Shown here: piece after piece, positions 1 to 6,740 of the stretch
How the letters are laid out: every line of letters starts with the position of its first letter
How positions within the stretch are numbered: position 1 is the first letter of the stretch
NCBI GenBank assembly: GCA_003478935.1
Contig: QUFP01000066.1
Coordinates: forward strand, 1-12,755
Direction of reading: 5' to 3'
Length of the DNA stretch: 12,755 nt
From: Firmicutes bacterium AF25-13AC
GTDB lineage: Bacteria > Bacillota > Clostridia > Lachnospirales > Lachnospiraceae
Made by a program: the position numbers and the translations under genes
The notes under the pieces: generated by a model
Databases searched by the model: none
Seen by the model: the letters and a program-made list of their open reading frames with translations, nothing else
What the model was told of the DNA's origin: nothing

Positions 1-1709
1 TGGCAAGGGGGCTGTGGCAATGGATTCTTGCGATTGCCGCAGTCAGTTTTTTGACGCTTGTTGGAACAACAGCGCTAGCGGAAATTGTTTCGCAGTTTCT
101 GGGCAGTTTGTTCGAGCCACAGGTGGTATTAAGTACAGTAAAAAGTGCGGTCGGTGCGGCATTTCTCGCATCGGTATTTACGTTTCTTGCGCAGCTTGTC
201 AAGGGACTTATCGAATACAAGACGGCGGCAAAGGCGCGAAGCACCATGCGAAAAACAATCTTTTCAAAGGTGATGGAACTCGATGCGGGTGGCATTGAAA
301 AGATCGGGCCGACATCAGCGATTACCGCGGCGGTCGATGCGGTGGAGCAGATGCAGGCGTATTTTAGCAGCTATCTGCCGAGCCTGATTTTTAGTGTGAT
401 CGCGCCGATTTACCTGTTTTTCCATCTGAAGAATATTTCCCTTATCGTGGCCGTGCTTCTTCTTTTTGTATCGCTGATCCTTTTTCCACTTCACAATGTA
501 TTTCGTGGAAAAATTGAGGCGCTCAGAAAGACGTATTGGCGTTCATTAGATGATATGACCGGTTATTACATGGATGGTCTTCGCGGATTGACGACACTGA
601 AGCTGTTTGATCGTGACCGTGAGCATTCCTGCGTGCTCGGTGAGAAGGCAGATGTGTTAAACAAAAATATCAATGCCTTCATGAAAATCAATTTCACATC
701 CTTCCTTGTGACCGAGCTTTTGATCTATGCGGCCATCACGGTTTCACTTGTGATTTGCATTACCGGAATGCGAAATGGTGATATTACAATCGCGCAAGCA
801 CTTACCGTTTTGATGCTTTCCTATAGCTATTTTTCTGCGATTCGTCAGTTGATGAGTGCTTCTCACAGCGCACTGACGGCGATCTCTGCGGCAGGAAAGG
901 TGGAGGAGATTTTGCAGACCGATACGTCTCGTCCGTACAATCCAGAGCTTCCGGCCGATCCAGAGCATTTTGACGGAATTCGCATGGAGCATGTGTCTTA
1001 TGGCTATGAGGGCCGCAGCAGAGCGCTACAGGATGTGTCACTGACGATTCCAAGAGGTTCGTCGGTTGCACTCGTTGGTTTGTCCGGCTGTGGAAAATCA
1101 ACGGCGGCATCGCTTTTGATGCGTTTTTGCGATCCAGATCAGGGTACGATTTTTATCGAAGGAAAGGAGTATCGAAGCGTCACACCGCAGCAGCTTCGCA
1201 CAAACATTGCCATGGTTCCGCAGCAGGTCAATCTGTTTTCGGGAACCATTCGTGAGAATCTATTGCTCGCCGATCCAAACGCAAACGATGAAAAATTAAA
1301 AGAAGCGTTATCGGAGGCTGGACTTGGCAGCTTTTTAAAGACGCTTCCAAAAGGACTCGACTCGGATGTGGGAAATGCAGGAGCAGCGCTTTCCGGTGGA
1401 CAGCGCCAAAAGATGGGAATTGCTAGAGCACTGCTTTCAGAGGCACAGTATATGATCTTTGACGAGGCTACTTCAAGCGTCGATCCGCAGAGTGAGCGTG
1501 AGATCTGGGAGACGATCGGCCGTTTGTCAAAGACGAGAACGCTCATCATCATCTCGCACAGAATGTCCACGATTCAGAATGCAAATTGTATTTATGTACT
1601 GGAAAAAGGAGTGGTGGCTCAGCGTGGAAGTCATGCAGAGCTGATGCAGCAGGGCGGCTTGTACCGTGAGCTTGTAACGCGCCAGCAGGCAATGGAGGTG
1701 GCAGAATGA
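1..1709 (+). CDS. ABC exporter half-transporter, CydD-like (5' end outside window)
   Basis: Fused membrane and ATPase protein of the ABC exporter type, acting in the cytoplasmic membrane, probably as a heterodimer with the next gene. The reading frame is open from base 3 to the stop at 1707-1709. A TTG at 51 falls inside a hydrophobic helix, so the true start lies upstream. About the first 970 bases encode the membrane domain, with several hydrophobic helices and a GLRGLTTLKLF segment typical of CydD-like proteins. The ATPase domain shows Walker A GLSGCGKST at 1077-1103, signature LSGGQRQ at 1389-1409, Walker B MIFDE at 1452-1466 with the catalytic Glu present, and the switch His at 1557-1559. 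CydDC pairs export cysteine or glutathione, but many similar pairs have unknown substrates, so cargo is not assignable. Class is certain; the CydD label is moderate. Confidence 0.9.
   Translation, partial: ARGLWQWILAIAAVSFLTLVGTTALAEIVSQFLGSLFEPQVVLSTVKSAVGAAFLASVFTFLAQLVKGLIEYKTAAKARSTMRKTIFSKVMELDAGGIEKIGPTSAITAAVDAVEQMQAYFSSYLPSLIFSVIAPIYLFFHLKNISLIVAVLLLFVSLILFPLHNVFRGKIEALRKTYWRSLDDMTGYYMDGLRGLTTLKLFDRDREHSCVLGEKADVLNKNINAFMKINFTSFLVTELLIYAAITVSLVICITGMRNGDITIAQALTVLMLSYSYFSAIRQLMSASHSALTAISAAGKVEEILQTDTSRPYNPELPADPEHFDGIRMEHVSYGYEGRSRALQDVSLTIPRGSSVALVGLSGCGKSTAASLLMRFCDPDQGTIFIEGKEYRSVTPQQLRTNIAMVPQQVNLFSGTIRENLLLADPNANDEKLKEALSEAGLGSFLKTLPKGLDSDVGNAGAALSGGQRQKMGIARALLSEAQYMIFDEATSSVDPQSEREIWETIGRLSKTRTLIIISHRMSTIQNANCIYVLEKGVVAQRGSHAELMQQGGLYRELVTRQQAMEVAE
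1694..1709 (+). promoter_or_regulatory. SD and ATGA overlap coupling the two ABC genes
   Basis: GGAGG at 1694-1698 lies 7 nt before the ATG at 1706. The ATG overlaps the stop of the preceding gene (ATGA, 1706-1709), which indicates translational coupling and equal production of the two half-transporters. Confidence 0.8.
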
Positions 1710-3382
1710 AACGAAAATTTAGCTATTCAATTGGAGAGATGAACCGCCGCCTGCTTGCAATCGGAAAATCCATCCGTGGTTATCTGGTGATTTCGACGCT
1801 TTCAAGTATCATTGGTGCACTAGCGCATATGGGTCTAATGGGCTTTGGTGCATTGTGGCTTCTTGCCGCCGCAGGCTTTTGCGGCAACTTTGCCCTGTAT
1901 GGAATACTGACCGTTAGCTGTGCGATTTTGATTGCAGTGAGTCGTTATTTGGAGGGCGTATTTTCTCATATGGGCGCATATGGCATTCTTGCCAAGATGC
2001 GAGTGCAGCTATTTGACTCGATTGACCGCGTGGCCCCGGCATGGCTGATTGGAAGGGAGACGGGCGATCTGATGAACATTGCTGTGTCGGATATCGAGAC
2101 GCTAGAATTTTTCTTTGCGCACACAATTGGTCCGATGTTTACCGTAATTTTGCTTCCGCTTACAACGGTAATTCTGGCATTTTGCGTCAATCCGTTGTAC
2201 GCATGGGTCCTAATTCCAATCTATCTTATGATCAGCGTGGTGCTTCCGTTTTCGGCGCTTAAGGCTGGACGCGGAATCGGAATGCGCTATCGAGAACGCC
2301 TTGGAATACTTAAATCAAAGATTCTTGAGAGCGTTTACAGCATCCGCGATATTCAGATTTTTGGAGCAGGAGAGCGAAAGGCAGAGGAGATCCAACGGGC
2401 AAATGATGAGGTCAATCATGCATCATTTTGGCTGACACTCCATCGCCAGACGGTCGCATCATTTCCAAATTTCTTTGTCTATCTGGCACGAATTTTGATT
2501 CTGGTGTGCGCAGGCGTGCTCGCTTCGCGTGGCATCAACAATCCAGTTGGAACGATTGCACTTTCCTTTGCGGCAACAGCATCGCTTTCGTCCACCTTTA
2601 ACCTGACCTTCGTGGTGACAAGTCTGTTGGAAACTTACGGTGCGGCAGAGCGTATCTTCCAAATCGAAGATACATTGCCGGAAACAACAGAGCCAGAATC
2701 ACCTGTTTCCTGCGGTGAGATTCAGACAATCGAGTTTCGTGATGTCAGCTTTTCATATCCGGGCACCGAGAAGAAGATTCTCGACCATATGAATTTAATC
2801 ATTAAAAAGGGCGATCAGATTGGAATCGAGGGCGAATCCGGTGCAGGAAAATCAACGATTCTTCGCCTGCTGCTTCGCTTTTATGCACCGAGTGAAGGCC
2901 AGATTTTACTCAATGGAATCCCAAGCGAGAAAATTAGTTTTGCCGAGCTTCATAAGCGAATCGCATTTCTTGAGCAGGATACCTATCTGTTTGATGATAC
3001 CATCGCGGCGAACATTGCAGTCGCAAAGCCGTCGGCAACGTCAGAGGAGATTCGGCTTGCGGCAAAGCGGGCTGGAATCGACGATTTTATTGAGACACTT
3101 CCGGATGGGTATGATACCGATATGGGTCAGATGAATGCACGCCTTTCGGGAGGAGAGCGCCAGCGTATTGGAATCGCCAGAATCTTTCTTCGAAATCCCG
3201 ATATTTGCCTAATGGATGAGCCGTCAAGTGCGCTCGATGCGCTTCACGAAAAGGAACTGCTGCACACACTTCAGACCGAGTATGCCGATAAGACCATTCT
3301 TCTTATCTCACATCGTAGCAGTACGCTGACTGGATGCAACCGAATCCTAAAAATGCAGGATAAGACGGTGAAGGAAAAATAA
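1706..3382 (+). CDS. ABC exporter half-transporter, CydC-like
   Basis: Second half of the exporter pair, 558 aa, the usual length for a membrane-ATPase fusion. The N-terminal half (about residues 20-310) has several membrane helices and a long cytoplasmic coupling region. The ATPase domain has Walker A GESGAGKST at residues 376-384, signature LSGGERQR from 480, Walker B LMDE with Asp504 and Glu505, and the switch His536. Both partners therefore keep a catalytic Glu, unlike exporters with one degenerate site. The start at 1706 is fixed by the GGAGG site and the 4-base overlap with the upstream gene. It is followed by a strong terminator, so the pair ends an operon whose beginning is outside the window. 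It most resembles CydC-type proteins; substrate unknown. Confidence 0.9.
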   Translation: MKRKFSYSIGEMNRRLLAIGKSIRGYLVISTLSSIIGALAHMGLMGFGALWLLAAAGFCGNFALYGILTVSCAILIAVSRYLEGVFSHMGAYGILAKMRVQLFDSIDRVAPAWLIGRETGDLMNIAVSDIETLEFFFAHTIGPMFTVILLPLTTVILAFCVNPLYAWVLIPIYLMISVVLPFSALKAGRGIGMRYRERLGILKSKILESVYSIRDIQIFGAGERKAEEIQRANDEVNHASFWLTLHRQTVASFPNFFVYLARILILVCAGVLASRGINNPVGTIALSFAATASLSSTFNLTFVVTSLLETYGAAERIFQIEDTLPETTEPESPVSCGEIQTIEFRDVSFSYPGTEKKILDHMNLIIKKGDQIGIEGESGAGKSTILRLLLRFYAPSEGQILLNGIPSEKISFAELHKRIAFLEQDTYLFDDTIAANIAVAKPSATSEEIRLAAKRAGIDDFIETLPDGYDTDMGQMNARLSGGERQRIGIARIFLRNPDICLMDEPSSALDALHEKELLHTLQTEYADKTILLISHRSSTLTGCNRILKMQDKTVKEK

Positions 3383-3448
3383 AAGTAATGGAAGCAACGA
3401 TTTACAGAAGCTAAATTTGTATAGTCCTGATTTGTTAATTAAAAAAAG

Positions 3449-3491
3449 AAAAAACAGAGACAATTGCTAAAAACAACTGTCTCTGTTTTTT
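3449..3491. terminator. bidirectional Rho-independent terminator
   Basis: Arms 3449-3466 and 3474-3491 pair over 18 positions with one mismatch around a 7-nt loop. The stem is flanked by A-runs on the left and T-runs on the right, so it can end the ABC operon on the plus strand and the MFS remnant on the minus strand, where the U-tract is strongest. Confidence 0.85.
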
Positions 3492-3504
3492 CTTCCCTAT
3501 TGTT

Positions 3505-3789
3505 TTATAAAGACGTATTTTTCTTACTCAGTGCAAGGCAGATCGCCATTCCGACAAACGCAATACCACTCCACATAAGCAAAGTAGCACTCCAACCGCT
3601 ATGCTCGGAGAAGATTGCGATCGCGTAAACAGAAATGGAGCTTCCAACGTAGGTAAAGGAATTTAAAAGTCCGGACATAAACGAAATTTTACCGTATTTT
3701 TTAAATTTCAGTGGCATGATGTAGGTCATAATCCAGTTTACGCCGTGCATACAACCTGTCAAAAGTGCCGATAAAAAGATCGTGGACAT
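3505..3789 (-). pseudogene. C-terminal remnant of a major facilitator (MFS) transporter
   Basis: The 94-residue frame reads as the last three or so membrane helices of an MFS permease. It has a GLLNSFTYVGSSIS-type helix followed by a GWSATLLMWSGIAF helix and a short basic tail. It most resembles the organophosphate/sugar-phosphate branch, but this is from memory of the family. A full MFS protein is about 400 residues, so roughly three quarters is missing. The codon directly before the apparent ATG (3790-3792 on the minus strand) is TAG, and sequence upstream of it is not MFS-like. The gene has therefore lost its 5' part by deletion or rearrangement at about 3790. It lies beside a sugar kinase and may once have been its uptake partner (inference). 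Confidence 0.7.
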
Positions 3790-3857
3790 CTAGTGCCTGT
3801 CCCCGGCAAAAACGGTCCTAAATGAGGTTAATTATACTTTTATTTTTTCCGTATATA

Positions 3858-3882
3858 TGGTATAGTGGTTCCCATAGGAAGG
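3858..3882 (+). promoter_or_regulatory. putative extended -10 promoter and SD of the kinase gene
   Basis: TGG followed by TATAGT at 3858-3866 fits an extended -10 element; no good -35 is seen. AGGAAGG at 3876-3882 is a plausible but distant ribosome site, 13 nt before the ATG. Confidence 0.4.
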
Positions 3883-3895
3883 TGAAAAGAAAGAT

Positions 3896-4810
3896 ATGAA
3901 AATATATAATATGGGGTCTTTAAATATTGATTATGTATATCGAGTACCGCATTTTGTTCAGCCAGGTGAAACGATTTCCTCTTATGGAAGAGAAATTTTT
4001 GCTGGCGGAAAAGGATTGAATCAATCAATTGCGCTTGCTCGCGCAGGTGCACAGGTAATTCATGGTGGTATGATTGGACCAGATGGCGCATTTTTAAAGG
4101 AACTATTGGAAGATTCTGGTGTGGATACCACACATATATGTACACTACAGGAAGCGAGTGGTCATACGGTGATCCAGGTAGATGAGCAGGGACAAAATTG
4201 TATCATTCTTTATGCGGGAACAAATCACTGTGTTACGAAAGCATATTTGGATGAATTGTTAAAAGATGCTTCTGCAGGTGATTTCATGCTGATTCAAAAT
4301 GAAATAAATTGTCTAAAAGAGGCAATGGAAATCGCACATAAAAAGAAGATGTACATTGCGTTTAACCCATCACCAATAAGCAAAGAGCTTTTTACGCTGC
4401 CATTGTCTTATGTTGATTGGTGGTTTTGCAATGAAATCGAGGGCGCTATATTGTTTGGAAAAAACCAAAAACAGAAAATGGCAGATCAAATAGCGATGGA
4501 TCCGGAAAAGATCATGCAGCAGTTTCAAAAACAATATCCGCAGAGCCATCTGATTTTAACTCTTGGAAAAAAAGGAAGTTATTATTGTGATAAAAAGGAT
4601 ATTCTTTTTCAACCTGCTTTTGAAGTAAAAGCAATTGATACAACAGCGGCAGGAGATACCTATTCTGGATATTTTTTGGCAGATTTAGCAGGTGGAAAAA
4701 ATATTTCAGATGCTTTAAAAGATGCATCGCTAGCTGCATCAATATGTGTGACACGAAAAGGTGCAGCACCATCAATTCCTTATAAAAAAGAAATAGAAAA
4801 TTTGATTTAA
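3896..4810 (+). CDS. ribokinase-family (PfkB) carbohydrate kinase
   Basis: A 304-residue cytoplasmic kinase of the PfkB/ribokinase fold, phosphorylating a sugar or nucleoside with ATP. Length matches ribokinases. The N-terminal substrate-binding signature is GGKGLNQ at residues 37-43. An NxxE motif (NEIE, 179-182) that helps bind magnesium and phosphate is present. The C-terminal PfkB signature is DTTAAGD at 248-254, with Asp254 as the expected catalytic base; Ala replaces the more common Gly in GAGD, which is seen in many ribokinases. The start is the ATG at 3896 after AGGAAGG. It stands alone on the plus strand between an MFS stub and an amidohydrolase on the other strand. The exact substrate cannot be read from sequence; ribose or a nucleoside is the default guess. 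Confidence 0.9.
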   Translation: MKIYNMGSLNIDYVYRVPHFVQPGETISSYGREIFAGGKGLNQSIALARAGAQVIHGGMIGPDGAFLKELLEDSGVDTTHICTLQEASGHTVIQVDEQGQNCIILYAGTNHCVTKAYLDELLKDASAGDFMLIQNEINCLKEAMEIAHKKKMYIAFNPSPISKELFTLPLSYVDWWFCNEIEGAILFGKNQKQKMADQIAMDPEKIMQQFQKQYPQSHLILTLGKKGSYYCDKKDILFQPAFEVKAIDTTAAGDTYSGYFLADLAGGKNISDALKDASLAASICVTRKGAAPSIPYKKEIENLI

Positions 4811-4829
4811 GTATACAATCGGTAAAATT

Positions 4830-4868
4830 CCCCAGAGACCGTTGATGTTTCAATTGTAGTCTCTGGGG
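4830..4868. terminator. stem-loop between convergent kinase and amidohydrolase
   Basis: CCCCAGAGAC (4830-4839) pairs perfectly with GTCTCTGGGG (4859-4868) around a 19-nt loop. It lies between the stops of two convergent genes, so a terminator role is likely, although no strong U-tract follows on either strand (only AATTTT on the minus side). Confidence 0.55.
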
Positions 4869-4880
4869 GTGAATGAAAAA

Positions 4881-5278
4881 TTATAAAAACTTATCCAACT
4901 CTTTTTCAACCTGTTTTCTCTTTTTGATCTTTGGATGATCAAAAAGACTTCCTTTGGCGATAACCATTTCCAGATTGCGCAGTGCACGCAAATCTTTGAG
5001 AGGATTTTTTGCAGTGACAATCATGTCAGCGCTTTTTCCTTTTTCGATCGATCCGGTAATGTGACCAATTCCGGCAAGTTCAGCACTTCGCTTTGTTGCA
5101 GTATAGATGGCAAAGGAATTGGATACGCCAACATATTTATGAAAATAATAGAGTTCACGCCAGAAATCATATTGGGTAATCCATGGGCAACCAACATCAT
5201 TGCCCAGAACAACAGGAATGTCATTTGCGAGTGCAGCTTTCGCACAGTCAATAATGCCCTTGAAGACGATGTTTCCAT
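4881..5278 (-). pseudogene. amidohydrolase, C-terminal fragment (cut off by insertion)
   Basis: Carries the last about 131 codons of the amidohydrolase whose first 295 codons are at 7357-8242. It begins in the frame NGNIVFKGIID and contains the metal-site aspartate in the segment VVLGNDVG (usually LGTDTG in the family). A conserved WRELYYFHKY stretch follows, and then the usual C-terminal beta-sandwich closing segment GSIEKGKSADMIV. An open frame extends to 5297 through element sequence, but there is no convincing ribosome site there. Joining base 5278 to the repeat copy at 7362-7357 on the minus strand restores a 427-aa protein exactly in frame. As it stands the fragment has no metal-binding histidines and cannot be active alone. 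Confidence 0.9.
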
Positions 5279-5284
5279 TATATT
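5279..5284. repeat. target-site duplication, left copy (TATATT)
   Basis: TATATT directly abuts the left inverted repeat of the inserted element and matches the six bases after the right end at 7357-7362. Collapsing the two copies restores the amidohydrolase frame (EVEQY-NGNIV), which supports a true 6-bp duplication. Confidence 0.85.
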
Positions 5285-5297
5285 TATCACAGGGCAA
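5285..5297 (+). repeat. left terminal inverted repeat
   Basis: TATCACAGGGCAA matches the reverse complement of the right end (TGTCATAGGGCAA) at 11 of 13 positions. A longer site, AGGGCAAAGGCTTTTATCC, runs from 5291 to 5309. Confidence 0.8.
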
Positions 5298-5315
5298 AGG
5301 CTTTTATCCAGTTTT

Positions 5316-5333
5316 AGGGCAAAAAAACTATCC
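5316..5333 (+). repeat. left internal transposase-site-like repeat
   Basis: AGGGCAAAAAAACTATCC repeats the terminal AGGGCAAA...TATCC pattern with its AGGGCAA core 25 bp further into the element. The same arrangement is present at the other end. Confidence 0.7.
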
Positions 5334-5402
5334 AGTTGATGCTCAACTAGATAGAAAGTTTCAGCCAGTGAAAAATCTAAATTCACGTAAATAAACGTGA
5401 AT
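5334..5402. repeat. two small perfect inverted repeats near the left end
   Basis: AGTTGA (5334-5339) pairs with TCAACT (5343-5348). ATTCACGT (5381-5388) pairs with ACGTGAAT (5395-5402) around six bases. They could be binding sites or hairpins; no gene is seen here. Confidence 0.5.
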
Positions 5403-5421
5403 GTGTCCAAGCATAAAGAAT

Positions 5422-5466
5422 GACCTTGATGGTTCTGTAGAAATACAGACCGTCAGGGTCTTTTTT
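5422..5466 (+). terminator. strong terminator facing into the element from the left end
   Basis: The arm at 5422-5439 pairs with 5444-5460 (GU wobbles and one bulged T) around a GAAA loop and is followed by six T. No plus-strand gene lies between the element's left end and this hairpin. It may therefore insulate the element from outside transcription, or end a short RNA made from the left end. Confidence 0.75.
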
Positions 5467-5670
5467 GTTAATAAATAGGCTTAAACAGGCTATTGGCAAC
5501 AGTTTTTGATAATTGGAGAAATACCTTGTTTTAAGGGCTTTTAGAGGTGTTGATTTACACATAAAATACTAATTTTATGTGGAACAAAAACACTTATATG
5601 ACAACAGAACCTTGATAATTTGATAATGTGACCGTCTAATATAGACACGCTACTATAAGACACGCTACAA
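5467..5670. other. non-coding stretch with a 10-bp palindrome and short direct repeats
   Basis: No gene is supported between the two terminators. The stretch holds a perfect inverted repeat, CACATAAAAT (5558-5567) with ATTTTATGTG (5572-5581). It also holds two copies of GACACGCTAC at 5644-5653 and 5659-5668, 15 bp apart. These look like protein-binding sites, but no partner can be named. Confidence 0.5.
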
Positions 5671-5705
5671 AAAGAAAAGGCTACTCTAGTGCAAGTAGAG
5701 TAACC
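5671..5705 (-). terminator. Rho-independent terminator of the 59-aa gene
   Basis: On the minus strand GGTTACTCTA pairs with TAGAGTAGCC (5705-5696 and 5688-5679, one wobble) around a 7-nt loop and is followed by TTTTCTTTTT. It starts 18 bp after the stop of the small gene. Confidence 0.8.
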
Positions 5706-5723
5706 CCTTCAAAGATTAAAACA

Positions 5724-5903
5724 TTACAGAGAAACAGCACGTTTCTCAATAAGCTTTAACCATTTTGGATTATCTTTTACAAGTAAATAATTTGCAAAGG
5801 ATACACCAGTAATCTTAGAAACATGACCATTAGAAGATGCGACTTCTAAGGTATTATCAGGCTTCCAAGTAATGTTGGTAGACTTATTAGAATTAATATC
5901 CAT
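5724..5903 (-). CDS. 59-aa hypothetical protein of the inserted element
   Basis: I do not recognise this protein. The ATG at 5903 is chosen because AGGGAGG lies just upstream (5918-5912) at about 8 nt; a longer frame begins at a GTG (5912) inside that ribosome site. The product is a soluble-looking 59-residue protein beginning MDINSNKST. It has an aromatic/lysine-rich C-terminal half, no membrane helix, no cysteine and no catalytic motif. It has a good SD, its own terminator and an elaborate upstream region (mini-ORF, 15-bp repeats, ACTATATAA motif), so it is very probably expressed and regulated. It is transcribed away from the 160-aa gene. A small DNA-binding or regulatory protein is one possibility, without direct evidence. 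Confidence 0.7.
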   Translation of the reverse strand: MDINSNKSTNITWKPDNTLEVASSNGHVSKITGVSFANYLLVKDNPKWLKLIEKRAVSL

Positions 5904-5919
5904 AACGAACACCTCCCTT

Positions 5920-5938
5920 CTGTATAGGGTTATATAGT
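5920..5938 (-). promoter_or_regulatory. ACTATATAA/CTATACAG motif before the 59-aa gene
   Basis: On the minus strand ACTATATAA (5938-5930), two bases and CTATACAG (5927-5920) directly precede the SD. The same pair of motifs in the same order, followed by AAGG, occurs at 7115-7141 near the other end of the element, suggesting one regulator for both. Confidence 0.5.
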
Positions 5939-5944
5939 AAAGCT

Positions 5945-5958
5945 CTGGTGGGAGAGCT
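5945..5958. repeat. small hairpin in the leader of the 59-aa gene
   Basis: AGCTCT and AGAGCT form a 6-bp stem around about six bases, between the 15-bp repeat array and the ACTATATAA motif. It could act in an attenuation-type leader. Confidence 0.4.
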
Positions 5959-6008
5959 GAACTAACTTAAACAGAACTAACCTAGACAGAACTAACCTAG
6001 ACAGAACT
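5959..6008. repeat. tandem array of 15-bp repeats (3.3 copies)
   Basis: GAACTAACTTAAACA (5959-5973), GAACTAACCTAGACA (5974-5988), GAACTAACCTAGACA (5989-6003) and a partial GAACT follow head to tail. Copies 2 and 3 are identical. The array lies between the mini-ORF and the 59-aa gene, so it may be an operator array or a repeated RNA element. Iterons of a replication system are an alternative, but no initiator gene is recognised. Confidence 0.85.
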
Positions 6009-6023
6009 TTCTGTAAGCAACTC

Positions 6024-6053
6024 TTAGGCAGAGAAAATTTGATGGTAGGACAT
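6024..6053 (-). CDS. 9-codon leader peptide-like ORF
   Basis: A mini-ORF encoding MSYHQIFSA lies on the same strand as the 59-aa gene, 120 bp upstream of it. Its ribosome site is excellent (GGAGG, 6064-6060, 6 nt before ATG). A TATAAT-like box sits at 6077-6072 on the minus strand, which would place the SD almost at the mRNA 5' end. The arrangement of leader peptide, repeats and hairpin followed by a gene resembles translational attenuation leaders. The evidence is positional only. Confidence 0.4.
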   Translation of the reverse strand: MSYHQIFSA

Positions 6054-6074
6054 CAAAAACCTCCACTTATTATT

Positions 6075-6090
6075 ATACGAGAAATCGTAT
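6075..6090. repeat. perfect inverted repeat ATACGA/TCGTAT
   Basis: ATACGA and TCGTAT are separated by GAAA and overlap the TATAAT-like box facing the mini-ORF. This is a plausible operator in the divergent promoter region. Confidence 0.45.
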
Positions 6091-6192
6091 GGAAATAGGA
6101 AGTAATTAGCCTAATAGGAACAACTTACAGGTTGAGAACACCCAAGACTGGACTAGGGGAGGGTGGTGGGAGAACACAACTTCAATTAAAAT

Positions 6193-6225
6193 ATCTATAT
6201 ACAAAATCTATATTAAATATCTATA
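6193..6225. repeat. three ATCTATA repeats, 13-bp period, before the 160-aa gene
   Basis: ATCTATA occurs at 6193-6199, 6206-6212 and 6219-6225, exactly 13 bp apart, in a very AT-rich stretch just upstream of the plus-strand gene. It probably contains that gene's promoter or operator. Confidence 0.5.
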
Positions 6226-6257
6226 GAAAAATTAAAAATATGATTGGAGTGTTGAAT

Positions 6258-6740
6258 TTGGAAACAAGTAATAAAGAAAAGTTATCTGCAAAAGTAATGG
6301 AAAATTATATGGAAATAAAAGAATCTGCACAAATAACAGACAACCGAAGAGAAATAACAGAACTGACAGAAGCAGAACAAAAAGAATTGGAAAGTCTGGC
6401 GAACCAATATGGACGAAATTCATTTGAATATCACAAATGTCTCATGCATTTCAAGCATATAGGGGAAGAAATTCCAGAGGATGTACCAGCTATAGAATAT
6501 TACGACTACATCCTCAAGAATTTCCGTAATCCAAAGCCAAAAGAAGAATGGACGGATGTGGATTATAAGGCAGATTATTCACGTTGGCAAAGACTTCATG
6601 TAGCATCTGTACTCAGGCAGCAATTAATGAAACAAACAATACCATTGATTGACAGGCAAAAACGAATAATTGAGAGAGTGCGAAATGGCACAGACTTTGA
6701 TGTATTCTCATCACAAAAATTTCTCGAAATGCTTAGTTAG
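6258..6740 (+). CDS. about 160-aa hypothetical protein of the inserted element
   Basis: I do not recognise this protein. The start is uncertain. TTG at 6258 has GGAG 8 nt upstream (6246-6249); ATG at 6240 is in frame but has no SD. The product is charged and mostly helical, with a Glu/Lys-rich N-terminal segment (LTEAEQKELESLANQYG), an aromatic/acidic middle (YYDYILKNFRNPKPKEEW) and a basic C-terminal helix ending FLEMLS. There are no membrane helices, no signal peptide and no recognisable catalytic motif. It is divergent from the 59-aa gene. Its last 30 bases overlap, tail to tail, the end of the 110-aa gene, so the two transcripts would be antisense at their 3' ends. Codon use and length support a real gene; its function is open. 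Confidence 0.75.
   Translation: METSNKEKLSAKVMENYMEIKESAQITDNRREITELTEAEQKELESLANQYGRNSFEYHKCLMHFKHIGEEIPEDVPAIEYYDYILKNFRNPKPKEEWTDVDYKADYSRWQRLHVASVLRQQLMKQTIPLIDRQKRIIERVRNGTDFDVFSSQKFLEMLS

Noticed and set aside
14..298. 94-codon plus-strand frame at the window start
   Set aside because: It is out of frame with the ABC exporter, which is open from base 3 and has full motif support.
4512..4853. 113-codon minus-strand frame over the kinase 3' end
   Set aside because: It is a shadow of the well-supported kinase gene, with low-complexity Leu/Phe content and no ribosome site.
5021..5410. A 129-codon minus-strand frame crossing the left end of the inserted element
   Set aside because: It overlaps the amidohydrolase fragment in another frame and spans the transposon boundary; no ribosome site or family likeness.
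5959..6008. Possible CRISPR array
   Set aside because: The 15-bp units are directly adjacent without spacers, and no cas genes are present.
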